Below are positions 62,200 to 64,000 of a stretch of DNA of 64,000 nucleotides, piece by piece (position 1 is the first letter of the stretch; each line of letters opens with the position of its first letter). Under the pieces are notes generated by a model. That model saw nothing but the letters and a program-made list of their open reading frames with translations. It ran no database searches and had not been told where the DNA came from. Source of the DNA: Xestospongia bergquistia (Eukaryota > Porifera > Demospongiae > Haplosclerida > Petrosiidae); assembly GCA_963965975.1 (NCBI GenBank), contig OZ014416.1:5952001-6016000 (forward strand). The letters are read 5' to 3'. The translations under genes and the position numbers were made by a program.

Positions 62200-63450
62200 T
62201 TTAGATAGTACATTAGAACATAGTAAAGTATAAAATTGTAATGTTACATTAAAGCACAGTATAGTATATTATTGGTTACATTAGGACACATTACAGTGTA
62301 CAGTATAATTATGTCATAACACAGTATCAACTAACATTGGGACATTATAATATTATTAATAGACAGTAGTAGGGTAAAATTAAGATGTTTCTTTTAGGAA
62401 ATAGTACAAGGCAAAGTTGTGATGTTACTTACATTAGGGCACAGCAGGTTAACACAATATAGGTAACAATGGTAACATGAAGACACAGTAAAGGGTGACA
62501 TTCATATATTACATTAGGATACGAGATAGGGTGTCATTTGTATCTTACAACTGACATAAGGATTCAGCAGGATAACATTGAAAAATATGGTAACTTTGGG
62601 ATATTAAAATAGGACACAATAGAGTAACATTGGAACATTACATTAGGACACAGTAAGGGTAACATTTATTACATTAGGACACAAAATAGGAACAGTAAAT
62701 AGAGAGCACAATAATAAAAAAGGTTGCATTAATGCATTGGGACATAATGATCAGGAGACTCAACATTACAGAGAAATATTGAATAGTAGGATTACTTATG
62801 TATTAGAATAAAGTTAAGAGGAATGTTATATAAGATAACAGGTTAGGGAAGACTGCTCAATGCATATAAGACAAATCAAACAAGAGCAGACATACATTCT
62901 TGGATTATAGAGTACCATAAAGATGAGGATTAAATTAATGACACTACAATGCAGTAAATTATGAAATGAGGATTATATCATAATGAAGTGGACATTATCA
63001 TGCCATGAAAAAGAGCATTACACTCATTCTGGGCCAGTGATAATACATTAGAACATTATGACAACTGGTATATTGAGGGTAATGGATAGGAGAGGTACAT
63101 TAACACACATAGTAAAATACATTGGATAGCATTATGACACAACTATTATGAGGATTATATTAAAGGAATAGGGCTATACAAGGACAGAATAGAAAGGAGG
63201 ACTATATTATGGCTATGGTATGGACAAATGTAACCAACATGTTTTCAACAGTGAATTACCATATGACAATAGATTCTACCTTGGAATAATGCGAATATAA
63301 CAACAGTGATATTTTTTGGGACAGTGAACAGGAGGATTGTATTGGGAGGAACACAGTGACCAATATAATTACACTAACACTCACTGGATCACAGTGAGCA
63401 GGAGGACATACTAGACAATACATGTAAATGTGGTTAAGTAGACATGAGGT
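62200..63450. repeat. Degenerate short-period repeat region
   Basis: Phrases of the type ACATTAGGACACAGTAAGG and GGTAACATT recur dozens of times with irregular spacing from about 62200 to 63450, with the 195-bp repeat embedded at the end. It has no coding content; apparent long frames arise from repetition. Confidence 0.7.
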
Positions 63451-63454
63451 TACA

Positions 63455-63649
63455 TTATAAATCAGTAGAAAAAGGACTACACAAGTACATAAAAAGAGAG
63501 CGGATGTGTGGATTTTACAATGGAAGAGTCGAAAAAGAATGATATTAAGGGACAGTGTATGGGAATTAGAAGTGAACAAATAAGAGGATATTATATTATT
63601 ATGTAATAATAAGAAGGGTCACATTAGGAAAAAGAAAGAAATATTACAT
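63455..63649. repeat. Direct repeat, copy 2 (first copy at 48299-48495)
   Basis: Nearly identical to 48299-48495. Here it continues smoothly into the surrounding ACATTAGGA-type repeat region, so this is probably the source copy and 48.3 kb the derived one. Confidence 0.85.
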
Positions 63650-64000
63650 ATAGAATAGTGGATAGGAATGCAATGCACTGTGCATAAAGGAAACACAGTG
63701 AACAGGATAATTATTTTATGACAATGTTATATTAAAAACACAACAGCTTTACAGATGTGAATGAGAGCTGGGGTCATATCAAAATAAATTGAAAAAGGGT
63801 CAAAGAGAAGTACAGTTGTTTATTACTATTTGTGTATCGTCATAACATATTATAGGTTATATATAACACATAGGCAGTAGGGAATATACTACTTAGTAGA
63901 TATATCACATACATACAGAAGGTCATAGGGAAAATAATTTACATCAGAAATACATGTACTTGTATAAGATGTGCCTACTAATAATACAAAACTACAATGC
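63650..64000. other. End of window, no gene seen
   Basis: AT-rich sequence with fading traces of the same repeat vocabulary. No recognisable gene. Confidence 0.4.

Noticed and set aside
1-64000. tRNA, rRNA or other structured RNA genes
   Set aside because: None recognised by eye on either strand; a covariance-model scan was not possible here.

Overview
The window looks like animal nuclear DNA, most likely from a sponge (demosponge-like). It is AT-rich and has split genes with short GT-AG introns. Its dominant gene family combines ankyrin repeats, Roc-type GTPase, Death and CARD-like domains, a mix known from sponge genomes. The organism is an inference; no rRNA or mitochondrial marker is present.

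Layout. (1) 1-13115, plus strand: the 3' part of gene A, an ankyrin-Roc-COR-like-Death-CARD-like gene. An 8.4 kb intron holds duplicated blocks with RFX-like X-boxes and a hAT transposon with a perfect 8-bp target duplication. Every splice phase agrees, but there is an in-frame TAA inside the Death domain. (2) 13.4-15.0 kb: a satellite array. (3) 16.9-29.0 kb, minus strand: gene B, a convergent and broken paralogue with amplified ankyrin exon-intron units and duplicated 48/54-nt linker exons. A second satellite (29.0-31.1 kb) cuts one ankyrin exon, and a kinase-domain fragment lies beyond it. (4) 33.2-34.4 kb, minus strand: a small secreted-type, lysozyme-like gene whose 5' end abuts a MITE. 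(5) 35.5-36.2 kb: diverged copies of the first satellite. (6) 38.8-44.8 kb, plus strand: a remnant of gene C, a large near-perfect foldback element, and gene C itself. Gene C is a multi-membrane-span Roc-COR-Death protein with two hydrophobic segments placed inside the GTPase domain and one apparent frameshift. (7) 45.4-48.5 kb: microsatellite, a Penelope-like element and a broken Ty3/Gypsy fossil. (8) 50-57.8 kb: gene D, an apparently intact 138-residue CARD-only gene with a myristoylation-type N terminus; gene E, a decayed Roc/Death fragment cut by a MITE; and two copies of an unrecognised terminal exon with frame-keeping differences. (9) 57.8-64 kb: mostly repeats and one decayed coiled-coil coding region.

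How they may work together. Gene A has the layout of an intracellular NLR/ROCO-like sensor: ankyrin sensing repeats, a GTP switch, then Death and CARD-like output. Gene D encodes the same CARD-like fold alone with a possible lipid anchor, so it could be an adaptor or decoy for A. Gene C would be a membrane-resident relative. This functional link is inference from domain content and linkage. The cluster shows active birth and death of copies: A and C each carry one lesion, B and E are broken, and D is intact.
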